Under the pieces are notes generated by a model that was not told the origin of the DNA, did no database searches, and was given only the letters and a program-made list of their open reading frames with translations. From the NCBI RefSeq assembly GCF_019130065.1, contig NZ_JAHSPG010000011.1, positions 124,001-188,000 on the forward strand: a stretch of DNA of 64,000 nucleotides, in the 5' to 3' direction. Shown here piece by piece: positions 25,998 to 35,066 of the stretch (its first letter is position 1; every line of letters starts with the position of its first letter). The DNA is from Pinibacter aurantiacus. Its GTDB lineage: Bacteria; Bacteroidota; Bacteroidia; Chitinophagales; Chitinophagaceae. Position numbers and translations under genes: made by a program.

Positions 25998-26216
25998 GAA
26001 TTAGGAGTTAGGAGTTAGGAATTAGGAGTTAGAAATTAGGAGTTAGAAATTCTTCATATGGAAGTCTCCACAGTATTCACAAGTATTAAGAGGTTATCAA
26101 AATAGCAGAGGGCAGCATTTTTTTAAATGCTGCCCTCTGCTATTATTCTTTACTAGTTATTAACTACAGCAATCACACTCCTCAATTCCTAACTCCTAAT
26201 TCCTAATTCCTAATTA
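25995..26216. repeat. Inverted array of TTAGGAATTAGGAGTTAGG words around a hairpin (element K)
   Basis: The left array (25995-26051) and right array (26181-26216) use the same ATTAGG/GTTAGG words in opposite orientation. The left array starts in the TAA stop of the 25368 gene and the right one contains the stop of the LTA-synthase-like gene. The centre holds a 20-bp perfect hairpin. Confidence 0.85.
26101..26150. terminator. Bidirectional terminator with perfect 20-bp stem
   Basis: Arms 26101-26120 and 26125-26144 are exact reverse complements with a four-T loop. The stem is unusually long for a terminator. It lies midway between convergent genes. Confidence 0.75.
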
Positions 26217-28166
26217 CTTCTCCCTCATCCCCCCATTCTTATACAACTGATACGCAGATTGATAGTTCGCAATCGCTTCATGCAAAAGATGGTCGTTCAT
26301 GGGCACTTGCTTTTGTTCCTCGGATTGTTTTTTGTAGAAGTAGCAATCTGCTTTTTGCTGAGGCCCTAAAACGATCAACGTATCATTCTTGAGATAACCC
26401 AGTTTTTGATAAGTTCCCATCAACGCTCTTGGCTGGTATTTCGCTGCGTTAATATTTTCGCCAAACAAATTCGACTTGTAACTCCAGTTCAAATAACTAA
26501 ACAATGTTGGGTATAAATCAATTTGCGAGCAAATCGGAGAAAGCTCAACCGGCTTGGCGTTTGGCAAATTATATACAAGGCATGGAATGTGGTATTTAGA
26601 AACATTGATCTCATTTTTGCCCGCACTACTTGCACAGTGGTCAGCCACAAATATGAAAACTGTATTGGCAAACCAGGGCTTTGTTTTTGCTTCTTCCAGC
26701 AATTTACCAATTGCAAAATCTGTGTAACGAACGGCACCTTCCCTGCTTCCTTGCGGAATACTTATTTTGTTAGCAGGATATGTATAAGGCCTGTGGTTTG
26801 AAGTAGTCATTACAAAATTGAAGAACTTCTTTCCTTCTTTATAATCGGCATCCGCATCGCGAATTACCGCTTTGTAAATGTCCTCATCGCAAATGCCCCA
26901 CGCATTTTCAAATTGGATATCTTTCTTTGCTATAGCGGTTCTCGTAGTAACCAGATTGTCATTCACAACCGTAGTATTTGGATGATCGACAATATCAAAG
27001 CCATTGCCACTAAAAAATTTATTCATGTTGTCAAAATATCCATCACCACCGTAAAAGAAAGTGCGTTTGTAACCGGCATCTTTAAATATCGAGCCAACGG
27101 TAAATAAGTTTGCGTTATCATCCCTGCGAACAATGCTGCTTCCCGGCGTAGGCGGAACCGCGAGCGTAAGCGCCTCCATGCCACGCACCGTACGCGTTCC
27201 CGTTGCATACATGTTTGTAAACAACACACTCTGCTTCGAAAGAGAATCAAGCACCGGAGTTAGTCCCTCTGTATTACCAAAACGCGTCATAAAGTCGGCA
27301 CTGAAACTTTCGATCGTTATCATTATTACGTTCGGGCGGGCAACAAGCGTATCGTTGCTCGTTATTTGCCTGTAAATCTCATTTTCATTTCCGGTAAACT
27401 TTGTGCTGGAATCTGTCAGCAAATTGCGCATGCGAGCAAACACTTCCGCATCCGGGTCCTTTTTGTAAAACTCGCTGTAGCTAAGCTCATTGTTCTTAAA
27501 TGCAGAAAAGAAAGAGTAAATACCTGCTTTTGACAATTCGGCTCTATAGCGATTATCAGTTCTTTCAGCCCAGTTATTTTTTACATTGAATATGTAGAAT
27601 ACCGGGACCAGCAGCAAAGCAACCGTCACAATTGAACGACTTCTGAATGTCATGGCTGAATTGAAACTTGCAGCAAAAATTCCTCTTTTATAAAACCACC
27701 ACGTAATTAAAGAAGTAACCAGCACCATTCCACCAATCAAATACGGAAGTGGGTAAGATTGATTGATATTATTTACCACCTCAAAAGTGTAGATAAGATA
27801 ATCAACGGCAATGAAATTGAAGCGGCTTTCAAACTCTCCCCAGAAGGTAAATTCGGCGAAAAATGAGAACATCACGATCAACACCGTTAAAAAGAATCCA
27901 ACGTACGTAACCGTTTTGTTGAGCCTCGACTGGTTCCACTTTTGTCGAATCAGCAATAAATAAATAGCATACAGAACCGTAAAAAATGAAGCAACACCAA
28001 GGTCAAACACAAATCCCTTAAAGTAGATAGAAAACAATGACCCTATGGAAATAGCGGCGTTTTTCCACGATATAATAAGAAGCACCGTCCGCACCAAAAA
28101 TGAAAGTGCGATAAACAGTGTCCAAAAACCTAATAGAATTGAGTAACGATTGGGGGCACGTAACAT
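26214..28166 (-). CDS. LTA synthase family protein (alkaline-phosphatase-superfamily phosphotransferase)
   Basis: 650 residues. Five N-terminal membrane segments (about 10-190) are followed by a periplasmic sulfatase-fold domain. The metal site is visible in VIMITIESFSADFM (Glu), the probable catalytic Thr in ATGTRTVRGMEAL, and Asp/His in VFIFVADHCASSA. In Firmicutes this family polymerises glycerol phosphate on lipoteichoic acid. In a Gram-negative it more probably transfers phosphoglycerol or another phospho-head group to a periplasmic glycan or lipid. It is monocistronic between a terminator and queA. Confidence 0.9.
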   Translation of the reverse strand: MLRAPNRYSILLGFWTLFIALSFLVRTVLLIISWKNAAISIGSLFSIYFKGFVFDLGVASFFTVLYAIYLLLIRQKWNQSRLNKTVTYVGFFLTVLIVMFSFFAEFTFWGEFESRFNFIAVDYLIYTFEVVNNINQSYPLPYLIGGMVLVTSLITWWFYKRGIFAASFNSAMTFRSRSIVTVALLLVPVFYIFNVKNNWAERTDNRYRAELSKAGIYSFFSAFKNNELSYSEFYKKDPDAEVFARMRNLLTDSSTKFTGNENEIYRQITSNDTLVARPNVIMITIESFSADFMTRFGNTEGLTPVLDSLSKQSVLFTNMYATGTRTVRGMEALTLAVPPTPGSSIVRRDDNANLFTVGSIFKDAGYKRTFFYGGDGYFDNMNKFFSGNGFDIVDHPNTTVVNDNLVTTRTAIAKKDIQFENAWGICDEDIYKAVIRDADADYKEGKKFFNFVMTTSNHRPYTYPANKISIPQGSREGAVRYTDFAIGKLLEEAKTKPWFANTVFIFVADHCASSAGKNEINVSKYHIPCLVYNLPNAKPVELSPICSQIDLYPTLFSYLNWSYKSNLFGENINAAKYQPRALMGTYQKLGYLKNDTLIVLGPQQKADCYFYKKQSEEQKQVPMNDHLLHEAIANYQSAYQLYKNGGMREK

Positions 28167-28595
28167 AAACTTAACGAAAATTTAAAGTGCGCAAAGCTAT
28201 TCAATTCTACCAGATAAAAATGAAAAATACCCAGATAGCTCCTTTCAAAAAATTCTATAGAATGTCGTTTGAACAAATGTTTATTACCGCTGTTGTAAAC
28301 TTTGATTATGCCTATCCGCTGAGGTATGATTTTTTTGTGGCTGAATTGTCCAAAATCATTTCCCAAAGTCAAATTAAAACGATGATTAATAAGTTTTTAC
28401 AAAAAAACCAAATATTTCTTGCGTATTTCACAAAATTTACATTAATTCATTACCTTTGCCCACTTTAAAATCATGCCGTAACATGATACAACCTGGTACC
28501 GTAAGATCGGGTTTGATACGAAAGATTCAATGCTCCTCCCTTTCGCATCCGGTTTATATCATGTGGCAATTGCAATTAAAAAATATTTATTGCCC
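28167..28595. other. Divergent intergenic region of the sulfatase-like gene and queA
   Basis: 429 bases. A 93-codon ORF (28187-28468) has no recognisable character and runs through the queA promoter, so I do not call it. The rest is AT-rich, and the only clear site is the -7 element at 28451. Confidence 0.45.
28451..28458 (+). promoter_or_regulatory. -7 element of the queA promoter
   Basis: TACCTTTG, an exact TAnnTTTG match, 138 bases before the queA start. No TTG lies at the normal distance (the nearest is 29 bases away). Confidence 0.45.
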
Positions 28596-29645
28596 ATGAA
28601 GTTATCTCAGTTTAAGTTTGATCTGCCTCTAAACCTTATCGCTCAGCACCCTTCGAAAAAGAGAGAAGACAGTCGCATGATGGTGGTGCACCGCAAAACC
28701 GGACAAATGGAAAACAAACACTTCCGTGATGTTCTGGATTATTTTGACGACAAAGATGTTTTCATCGTAAATAATACAAAGGTTTTCCCAGCTCGTATGT
28801 ATGGCCGTAAAGAAAAGACCGGCGCTAAAATTGAGGTTTTTCTTCTACGCGAATTGAACAAACCAAATCGCCTTTGGGATGTAATCGTTGACCCTGCACG
28901 TAAAATCCGTGTCGGCAACAAATTATATTTCGGAGAGTCTGACGAACTGGTAGCTGAAGTAATTGATAACACTACATCCCGTGGTCGTACCATCCGCTTC
29001 TTGTGGGATGGCACAGACGATGAGTTCCGCCAAATGCTTGAGCATCTGGGTGAAACTCCTCTTCCAAAATACATCAAGCGCAAACCGGAAGAAGAAGATA
29101 AAGAGCGTTTCCAAACAGTGTATGCAAAACACGAAGGTGCCGTTGCTGCTCCAACAGCTGGCCTGCACTTCAGTAAAGAACTGATCAAACGTCTTGAAAT
29201 TAAAGGTATCCGTTTCGCAGAAGTTACTTTGCACACAGGATTGGGAACTTTCCGCCCCATCGAAGTAGAAGATCTCAGCAAACATAAAATGGATGCCGAG
29301 TACTACCAGATCGATGACACAGCCTGCAAAATTGTAAACAAAGCAAAAACTGACGGTAAAAGAATCTGCTCTGTTGGTACAACAACCATGAGAGCCATCG
29401 AGTCATCTTTTACTGCAGAAAAATTGCTGAAACCATCTGAAGGTTGGACAAACCATTTCATCCACCCTCCTTATGAGTTCTCTATTGCAGACTCTTTGAT
29501 CACCAACTTCCATTTGCCAAAAACAAGCTTATTGATCATGACTTGCGCATTCGCCGGTTATGAATTGGCAACAGAAGCTTACAAAAAAGCAATCAAAGAC
29601 AAATACCGCTTCTTCAGCTATGGAGATGCTATGTTGGTGTTATAA
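28596..29645 (+). CDS. queA: S-adenosylmethionine:tRNA ribosyltransferase-isomerase
   Basis: Makes epoxyqueuosine in the wobble position of GUN-anticodon tRNAs by transferring the ribosyl part of SAM. The 349-residue length is standard. The start is the ATG at 28596 ([20 protein letters not shown]). Conserved segments include [59 protein letters not shown], and [18 protein letters not shown]. It is monocistronic and followed by a strong terminator. Confidence 0.96.
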   Translation: MKLSQFKFDLPLNLIAQHPSKKREDSRMMVVHRKTGQMENKHFRDVLDYFDDKDVFIVNNTKVFPARMYGRKEKTGAKIEVFLLRELNKPNRLWDVIVDPARKIRVGNKLYFGESDELVAEVIDNTTSRGRTIRFLWDGTDDEFRQMLEHLGETPLPKYIKRKPEEEDKERFQTVYAKHEGAVAAPTAGLHFSKELIKRLEIKGIRFAEVTLHTGLGTFRPIEVEDLSKHKMDAEYYQIDDTACKIVNKAKTDGKRICSVGTTTMRAIESSFTAEKLLKPSEGWTNHFIHPPYEFSIADSLITNFHLPKTSLLIMTCAFAGYELATEAYKKAIKDKYRFFSYGDAMLVL

Positions 29646-29690
29646 TCATGAAAAGGTGAATCGTAAATTCACTGCCATCATAAAAACTTA

Positions 29691-29726
29691 AAAATCACCG
29701 CATGTTATCATGCGGTGATTTTTTTT
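29691..29726 (+). terminator. queA terminator
   Basis: AAAATCACCGCATG-TTAT-CATGCGGTGATTTTTTTT: a 14-bp perfect stem including flanking A/T bases. Confidence 0.92.
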
Positions 29727-29770
29727 GCCCGTATTTGCATTTGCTTTCCGGAACAACTATTTTAGTTCCA

Positions 29771-29851
29771 AATTAAAATAATTGAAAATTGTCTGGCTCC
29801 ACAAAAGAGAAGCAACATCATTTTCAATTTTCAACTTTCAATTTTCAATTG
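29771..29851. repeat. Inverted AAAATTGAAAATTG words before the glycosyltransferase (element L)
   Basis: ATTGAAAATTG words at 29771-29791 are answered by CATTTTCAATTTTCAACTTT words at 29818-29851. An open frame runs through the right arm into the next gene, but the repeat itself is most likely non-coding. Confidence 0.65.
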
Positions 29852-29859
29852 CAACACCT

Positions 29860-30984
29860 GTGACCAAAAAGTACCGCATTCTCGAAACCATCCGCCAGGG
29901 ACAGATCGGCGGCGGTGAGAGCCATTTATTGAGCCTCGTTGAAAACCTTGATAAATCTATATTTGAGCCCGTTGTCCTCTCCTTTACTCCCGGCCCAATG
30001 ATAGACAGGCTTAAGGAAATGGGCATTCAAACACATGTGATCTATACTGAAAAGCCGTTTGATATGAGCAAATGGAAACAGGTAAAGACGTTTGTGGAAA
30101 GTGAAAACATTCAGCTTGTGCATGCACACGGCACCAGAGCAAATTCAAACGTTTATTGGGCCGCAAAAAAATTGAACCTCCCACTCGTTTATACGATTCA
30201 CGGCTGGAGCTTCCACGATGATCAGAACCCGATAGTCAAGAAGATAAGAGTGTTGGGGGAAAAAGTGCTCACAAAAAAATCGGACATCAACATTTCTGTT
30301 GCTGCCTCTAACCAGGCAACGGGAAAGCAATACTTTAAAGACTTTGAATCTGTTGTGATCAACAATGGAATCAATCAGCAAAAATTCAATCCAGACAGAG
30401 CATTGCAAGATGTCCGGGAAGAATTACATGTTCCACCTTCAGATACGCTTGTTGTTTTTGTTGCCCGTTTTATCCATCAAAAACAACCGCTGGTGTTGAT
30501 CAGAGCGTTCGCCAAAGCTTTACAGCAAAAACCTTCTTTAAAGCTTTTATTAGTGGGAGATGGCGATCAAAAAGATGAAGCACTACAACTTGTAAAAACG
30601 TTAGGAATCGAACAACAAGTCATTTTCCAACAGTTTCGCCAAGACGTTCCGGAGGTTTTAGCAGCCGGAGATATTTACGTGTTACCCTCTCTTTGGGAAG
30701 GCCTGCCAATCGCGTTACTCGAAGCAATGGCAATGGGAAAAGCAATCATAGCTACTGCTGCGGATGGCACTCGTGAAGTGATCCAACACAACAACAATGG
30801 CATTTTGTTACCAATGGAAAATGTAGAAGATAATTTAGCCGCCGCGATTGTTGATTTAGCGAACGACCCTGACAAAAGAAAAAAACTGGGAGATGCTGCG
30901 CGAGCCACTATCAGCGAACGTTTCAGTGCAGATAAAATGACGAGAGAGATTGAAAAGATTTATTTGAAACTTTTAAATGCCTGA
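29860..30984 (+). CDS. Glycosyltransferase, GT4 family
   Basis: 374 residues from the GTG at 29860, which removes an N-terminal stretch encoded by a repeat array. Retaining GT-B fold. The N-domain has GGGESHLLSLVENL and LVHAHGTRANSN. The C-domain starts with LVVFVARFIHQKQPLVLIRA and carries the nucleotide-sugar Glu motif LWEGLPIALLEAMAMGKAII. Probably acts at the cytoplasmic face on surface polysaccharide or glycolipid, but acceptor and donor are unknown. Confidence 0.9.
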   Translation: MTKKYRILETIRQGQIGGGESHLLSLVENLDKSIFEPVVLSFTPGPMIDRLKEMGIQTHVIYTEKPFDMSKWKQVKTFVESENIQLVHAHGTRANSNVYWAAKKLNLPLVYTIHGWSFHDDQNPIVKKIRVLGEKVLTKKSDINISVAASNQATGKQYFKDFESVVINNGINQQKFNPDRALQDVREELHVPPSDTLVVFVARFIHQKQPLVLIRAFAKALQQKPSLKLLLVGDGDQKDEALQLVKTLGIEQQVIFQQFRQDVPEVLAAGDIYVLPSLWEGLPIALLEAMAMGKAIIATAADGTREVIQHNNNGILLPMENVEDNLAAAIVDLANDPDKRKKLGDAARATISERFSADKMTREIEKIYLKLLNA

Positions 30985-31002
30985 AATTTAAACTAAAAAA
31001 TT

Positions 31003-31653
31003 TTAAGCAAGTGACACCGTATAAAAAACTGTATCAATAAAAAATAAGGTATTGGAGTTGACAAGGATATTTTCATCGTGCATGCCTTCCAAAATCAACC
31101 CTAACTCTTTATTGAAGTAGTCGTTTCGCCGTGTATTTTCAAACCCGTTAAATGCCAGGAATTTTTTTATGTCTGGCAATTCAGCTTGCGCGTCTGATTA
31201 TATAAATGGCTGTTTTAAAACAGCAAACAAAGTTCCATCTCGTTCTGTAAATCCCAGGCAAGTATAAGTTGTGTCCCTAAAAAGTAAATTGTGAATGACG
31301 ACGCTATTAAAAAACTCAAGCCAAGTCGTATAGTAAATAGCATCGTTTAGCTTTATTACGCTTTGACTATTTGACTCAAGATAAACCAAAGCTTCCCCTC
31401 CTCTCGTCAAATAATGTTTTTCTTCAGGTAATTCTTTTACCCAAAGGTCATTTGTGTCACAAAACGATCTCAACAGCTTTACCTGCTCTTCTTTGACGAT
31501 TGATTGACTTTCGAATTCTTTTTTAACCGTTGTACTTGTTCTAAAGCTTGAGCATAGGAGATTTCTGATTGACGTGCAATTCTCTTTTGTCCCTTCAAGG
31601 ACATTTCCTGAAACGATATCTTTAAGTCTTTTTCGGGTATCATTATCAATCAT
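31003..31653 (-). pseudogene. Polyvalent-protein-type kinase gene interrupted by one in-frame TAA
   Basis: From the ATG at 31653 the frame runs 151 codons to a TAA at 31198-31200. It then continues with 64 more sense codons to a second TAA at 31003-31005. Both parts belong to one protein. The N part has GGEALVYLESNSQSVIKLND, the hinge YTCLGFTERDGTLFAVLKQP, and the C part carries the catalytic loop LEGMHDENILVN and a metal-binding FID (NTLFFIDTVFY). This is the pattern of the Ser/Thr/Tyr kinase domain found in polyvalent proteins. The stop removes the catalytic loop. With only one lesion, the loss is recent, a sequencing error, or bypassed by readthrough. Upstream in-frame codons to 31704 precede the promoter and are not used. 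Confidence 0.8.
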
Positions 31654-31658
31654 TTTTA

Positions 31659-31688
31659 CAAAAATAAGTAAAGAATTGAAGTATACAA
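31659..31688 (-). promoter_or_regulatory. Promoter of the kinase-like gene (TTG-N19-TATTTTTG), near-leaderless
   Basis: On the minus strand TTG at 31686-31688, exactly 19 bases, then TATTTTTG at 31659-31666. The ATG at 31653 begins five bases after the -7 element, so the mRNA would have almost no leader. Confidence 0.7.
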
Positions 31689-31718
31689 TTTCTACGGAAC
31701 GCATTGCTTTTCAAGCAA

Positions 31719-31752
31719 AAAGAGCCTATGCAAGTTTGCATAAGCTCTTTTA
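31719..31752 (-). terminator. lysC terminator
   Basis: Minus-strand reading: AAGAGC-TTATGCAA with a short loop and TTGCATAG-GCTCTTTTTG. A long stem with one internal mismatch is followed by T's. It lies 26 bases past the lysC stop. Confidence 0.8.
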
Positions 31753-31777
31753 TATATTTTTTTGCAAATAACGACCA

Positions 31778-33100
31778 CTACTCTAAACCAAACAGTCCGC
31801 TATTCAGCAACTGCAGAGTCTGAATCTTATATTGATCAGCAACAAGTAAAGAAATATTGTGAGGACTTCCACCATAGCTAACCATGCTAACAGGCACCGG
31901 TTTTAATGTATCAAACAATTTGCTTAACACATCAGCAGAGCTACCGATTTTGTTACCAACAATGGAAACTATGGTTTGATTTTTATCTACCTCAATTGTT
32001 CCGAAAGGTTCCAATTCTTTCACGATCGCAGCAAGATTAGCATCTGTATCAATCGTAACAGAAACCGCCACTTCAGAAGTAGTGATCATATCAATTGGTG
32101 TGCGGTATTTCTCGAACACTTCGAAGATCTTTCTGAGGAAACCATAAGCCAGCAACATGCGGCTGCTCTTGATTTTGATTGCGATAATACCATCTTTCGC
32201 AGCAATCGCTTTTACGCCTTCGCTACCTGCTTCGTCGCGGATTACTGTACCGGCAGCATCAGGCTGCATAGTGTTCAACAACTTAACAGGAACATTTTCG
32301 TGTTGAGCTGGCCAGATACAAGTTGGGTGCAAAATCTTCGCGCCAAAATATGCAAGCTCAGCAGCTTCATCAAAGCTCAATTGCTCGATGGCAACCGTTT
32401 TCTTTACGATACGTGGGTCGTTGTTATGCATACCATCGATGTCTGTCCAAATTTCACAGACAGTAGCTTTAATTGCAGCAGCAATCAAAGATGCAGTGTA
32501 ATCACTTCCGCCTCTTTTCAGGTTATCTACCTCTCCTTTCGAGTTGCGGCAGATATAACCTTGCGTGATGAACATTTTCTTATCGCTATGATTTTTCAAC
32601 AGCTGAGACAGCTTTGTTTTAATCGCGGAAAGTTGCGGCTCATCATTTGCATCAATGCTCATGAAATCGAGCGCCGGCAACAGATAGTGATCAATTCCTT
32701 TTTCTTCAAGATAAGTGCTGAACAATTTTGTGCTCAACAATTCACCCTGCGCAAGGATATCTTTATTCAACGCTTCGTTGAAAGAAATTTTAGTGATGAT
32801 GTTCAAAAACTCGAAATGCTCGCCAACAATAGCTTTTGCCTTTGCAAGCGCTGCAGGAGTTTTCACCAGTTCTGCAATGAAAGTATGATAGTGAGCTTCC
32901 AGCTTGTCGATCTGCGTCTTCGCATCTTCTTTATTGTTCTTGGCCAAAGCATCGCCAATACCAACCAATGCGTTGGTAGTTCCGCTCAAAGCACTCAATA
33001 CAACAATTTTAGATTCATTGTCACGGGTGATCAGATCCGCAACCTGGTACATACGCTCGGGCTTTCCAACACTGGTGCCCCCGAATTTCATTACTTTCAT
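31778..33100 (-). CDS. lysC: Aspartate kinase, monofunctional
   Basis: Phosphorylates aspartate for lysine, methionine and threonine synthesis. The protein is 440 residues. The kinase domain begins MKVMKFGGTSVGKPERMYQV and includes LKRGGSDYTASLIAAAI and WTDIDGMHNNDPRIV. Two ACT domains occupy about 300-440 (VSVTIDTDANLAAIVKEL, VSIVGNKIGSS) and are the likely lysine feedback site. This is the second aspartokinase in the window; the bifunctional ThrA is at 13730. It is monocistronic with its own terminator. Confidence 0.95.
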   Translation of the reverse strand: MKVMKFGGTSVGKPERMYQVADLITRDNESKIVVLSALSGTTNALVGIGDALAKNNKEDAKTQIDKLEAHYHTFIAELVKTPAALAKAKAIVGEHFEFLNIITKISFNEALNKDILAQGELLSTKLFSTYLEEKGIDHYLLPALDFMSIDANDEPQLSAIKTKLSQLLKNHSDKKMFITQGYICRNSKGEVDNLKRGGSDYTASLIAAAIKATVCEIWTDIDGMHNNDPRIVKKTVAIEQLSFDEAAELAYFGAKILHPTCIWPAQHENVPVKLLNTMQPDAAGTVIRDEAGSEGVKAIAAKDGIIAIKIKSSRMLLAYGFLRKIFEVFEKYRTPIDMITTSEVAVSVTIDTDANLAAIVKELEPFGTIEVDKNQTIVSIVGNKIGSSADVLSKLFDTLKPVPVSMVSYGGSPHNISLLVADQYKIQTLQLLNSGLFGLE

Positions 33101-33188
33101 TTTCTTAGTAACAAGCTAAAAGCTAGTTTAGCCATTTTTTAGTGAAAAATATTGTTGAAAAAATTGTTGCTTCTTCTCAGGAGGTCGG

Positions 33189-33269
33189 AAGTCAAAAGTC
33201 AAAATTAGAAAGTCAAAAAAGTAGCCGCACTGACGGGGATCACTTTTTAATTTTTACTTTTAATTTTTG
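33189..33269. repeat. Weak inverted word element AGTCAAAAGTCAAAA (element M)
   Basis: GTCAAAAGTCAAAATTAGAA words (33189-33221) face CTTTTTAATTTTTACTTTTA (33242-33269). The pairing is poor and may be no more than low complexity. Confidence 0.4.
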
Positions 33270-33292
33270 CCTTTCCCTCCGGGTTTGCGAAG

Positions 33293-34369
33293 TTAAAGCT
33301 CCACGCCCAATTTTTTACCCAAATTTTGTAAATCCTCCACAACAACTTGCAACAATGGAATTCCGGTTTCCAAACGCTCTTTTTCCATCTCTCTTTCCGG
33401 ATCGCCGGGAATCAAAACGCTTTGTTCACCCACCACTGTTTTGGCGTTCCTAAAGCGCTGTATCCAGTTATCCATGTGCTCTTTAAATTCGTCCGCTTTA
33501 CGGAAGGCGTCGATGCGCATCGCTCCTAAAAAGTGCCCGATCCCTTTACCCGGCATATTTTCAGGCATTGGCACATAAGCAGGAAACGGAGGTACCCAGG
33601 GGCCGTAGTTTGCGCCGCTCAATATGGCCGAGAAAATATCCACCACCGCCCCAAGCGCATAGCCTTTATGACTTCCATGCTCGCGATCACCGCCGAGTGG
33701 CAGCAAAGCACCGCCATTTTTCAAGGCATGTGCATCTGTAGAAATATTGCCTTCTTTATCCTGGATCCACCCCGTCGGCGCATCCAGATTTTTTCTTTGT
33801 AAAATTTCGAGCTTACCGTTAGCGGCCGTCGTAGTTGCTAAATCCGCCACAAATGCAGGCTCTTTTCCCGCAGGAATCGCCACGCAAATAGGGTTTGTAC
33901 CTAGCATGCGCTCGGTTGAAAAGGTTGGCGCTACCAAAGCACTGGCATTGGTCATTGCAATGCCAATCATATCATTCTCCAGCGCCATCATTGCGTGAAA
34001 TCCTGCAATACCAAAGTGATTCGAGTTCTGCACACTCACCCAGCCTGTTCCCACATTCTTCGCTTTTTCAATTGCCACTTTCATCGCATAAGGTGCTACA
34101 ACAAGTCCCAAACCGCTATCCCCATCAACAACAGCCGTGGATGGCGTTTCATGAATCACTTTCATTGCAGGTGCTGCATTCACCCTCTTAGCCTCCCACA
34201 AGCGCACATAGCCTGTCAAACGCGCCACACCATGTGAATCAACTCCACGTAAATCCGCACTCAACAAAGTTTTTGCTGCAATAGTTGCATCGTCGGAACT
34301 GCAACCAATCTGCCTGAATATTGCTTCTGTAAAATTCAACAAATGAGCATAGGAAAAAATCTTTTCCAT
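33293..34369 (-). CDS. Ldh2/YiaK-family malate/L-lactate/ureidoglycolate dehydrogenase
   Basis: NAD(P)-dependent 2-hydroxyacid oxidoreductase of the family unrelated to classical LDH/MDH. 358 residues. Family motifs: LRGVDSHGVARLTGYV, SVQNSNHFGIAGFHAM, ERMLGTNPICVAIPAG and REHGSHKGYALGAVVD. The catalytic His is expected in the SHG motif. The family covers malate, lactate, ureidoglycolate and diketogulonate enzymes, and the context does not tell which. A -7 like element (CAAAGATA on the plus strand, 34390-34397) lies upstream. Confidence 0.9.
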   Translation of the reverse strand: MEKIFSYAHLLNFTEAIFRQIGCSSDDATIAAKTLLSADLRGVDSHGVARLTGYVRLWEAKRVNAAPAMKVIHETPSTAVVDGDSGLGLVVAPYAMKVAIEKAKNVGTGWVSVQNSNHFGIAGFHAMMALENDMIGIAMTNASALVAPTFSTERMLGTNPICVAIPAGKEPAFVADLATTTAANGKLEILQRKNLDAPTGWIQDKEGNISTDAHALKNGGALLPLGGDREHGSHKGYALGAVVDIFSAILSGANYGPWVPPFPAYVPMPENMPGKGIGHFLGAMRIDAFRKADEFKEHMDNWIQRFRNAKTVVGEQSVLIPGDPEREMEKERLETGIPLLQVVVEDLQNLGKKLGVEL

Positions 34370-34410
34370 AAAAGAGAATTGGTGAGCCGCAAAGATAAAT
34401 TTAATTGAAA

Positions 34411-34468
34411 ACGGAAAGTTGAAAATTGAAAATGAAGTTTAGCTTTCCAATTTTCAATCTCCAATTAT
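34411..34468. repeat. Inverted AGTTGAAAATTGAAAATG words (element N)
   Basis: AGTTGAAAATTGAAAATGAAG (34417-34436) faces CCAATTTTCAATCTCCAATT (34447-34466). The right arm overlaps the last four codons and stop of the neighbouring NAD(P)-binding protein gene. Confidence 0.65.
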
Positions 34469-35059
34469 TGGCATCTTGTGAATATTGTCTTTTGCAAAAA
34501 TCTGATCATATAAAAATTGCACAAGTGATTTCATGGAAATAGAAGGCTTTCCCATTTTATGATAATTCACTTCAAGCACGCCGGCAGGCTTATCCTTGAT
34601 CTCTGTAGGTCGTACAATTGTCCAATCAAGAGCCGTCACAGACAAAATTTCAAGCTGTCTTCTCTTGTCTCTAAAAGGCCGCCAAAGCGTTAACGGCGCA
34701 ACTATCCGACCAAAGAAACCACCATCGTAGCCAAGCACTCCTGCAGAAGACAAGCAAATAACTCTCCGGACACCAAACTTTTCCATCGCCATGACAATAT
34801 TTATCGTGCCTGAAGAATAAACAGTGGTCGCTTTATTTCCTCGAGTGCCTAGCAAAATATAAACAACGTCACACCCTTTGATACATTCTTCAACAGCCAC
34901 TGCATTCAAAACATCTCCTTCAATCAATTGTAAATTCTTAGCAGCTTCGATTCTGCCGCTATCACGCACCAATGCTTTTAAGCAATCTTCTTTTGCTAAA
35001 AGTAACTTCGCAAGTTCCCTACCAACTTGCCCTGTTGCGCCAAACAAAGCTATTTTCAT
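34454..35059 (-). CDS. NAD(P)H-binding NmrA/SDR-like protein
   Basis: 201 residues from the ATG at 35059. Opens with a Rossmann strand and dinucleotide loop (MKIALFGATGQVGRELAKLL). LIEGDVLNAVAVEECIKGCD and VYILLGTRGNK follow. The later CLSSAGVLG and DWTIVRPTEIKDKPAG match atypical SDR proteins that bind NAD(P)H. Seven bases separate it from the upstream VOC gene, so both form one operon under the TetR operator at 35453. The C terminus lies in a repeat arm. Confidence 0.85.
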   Translation of the reverse strand: MKIALFGATGQVGRELAKLLLAKEDCLKALVRDSGRIEAAKNLQLIEGDVLNAVAVEECIKGCDVVYILLGTRGNKATTVYSSGTINIVMAMEKFGVRRVICLSSAGVLGYDGGFFGRIVAPLTLWRPFRDKRRQLEILSVTALDWTIVRPTEIKDKPAGVLEVNYHKMGKPSISMKSLVQFLYDQIFAKDNIHKMPIIGD

Positions 35060-35066
35060 ACGCTTA

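Noticed and set aside
25995-26051. Tandem TTAGGA words considered as a CRISPR array
   Set aside because: Units are 7-9 bases without unique spacers of constant length and no cas genes are present. They belong to the word-type inverted elements.
28187-28468. 93-codon ORF between the LTA-synthase-like gene and queA
   Set aside because: No family, odd composition, and it runs through the queA -7 element. An overlapping ORF exists on the other strand. Coding not supportable.
29782-29859. N-terminal extension of the GT4 glycosyltransferase from a TTG start
   Set aside because: These codons translate the repeat array of element L (Phe/Ser/Ile words). The GTG at 29860 gives a normal family N terminus.
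31976-33142. 388-codon open frame opposite lysC
   Set aside because: It is a shadow of the well-supported aspartokinase gene on the other strand. Its translation is Cys/Ile/Arg/Phe-rich with no domain.
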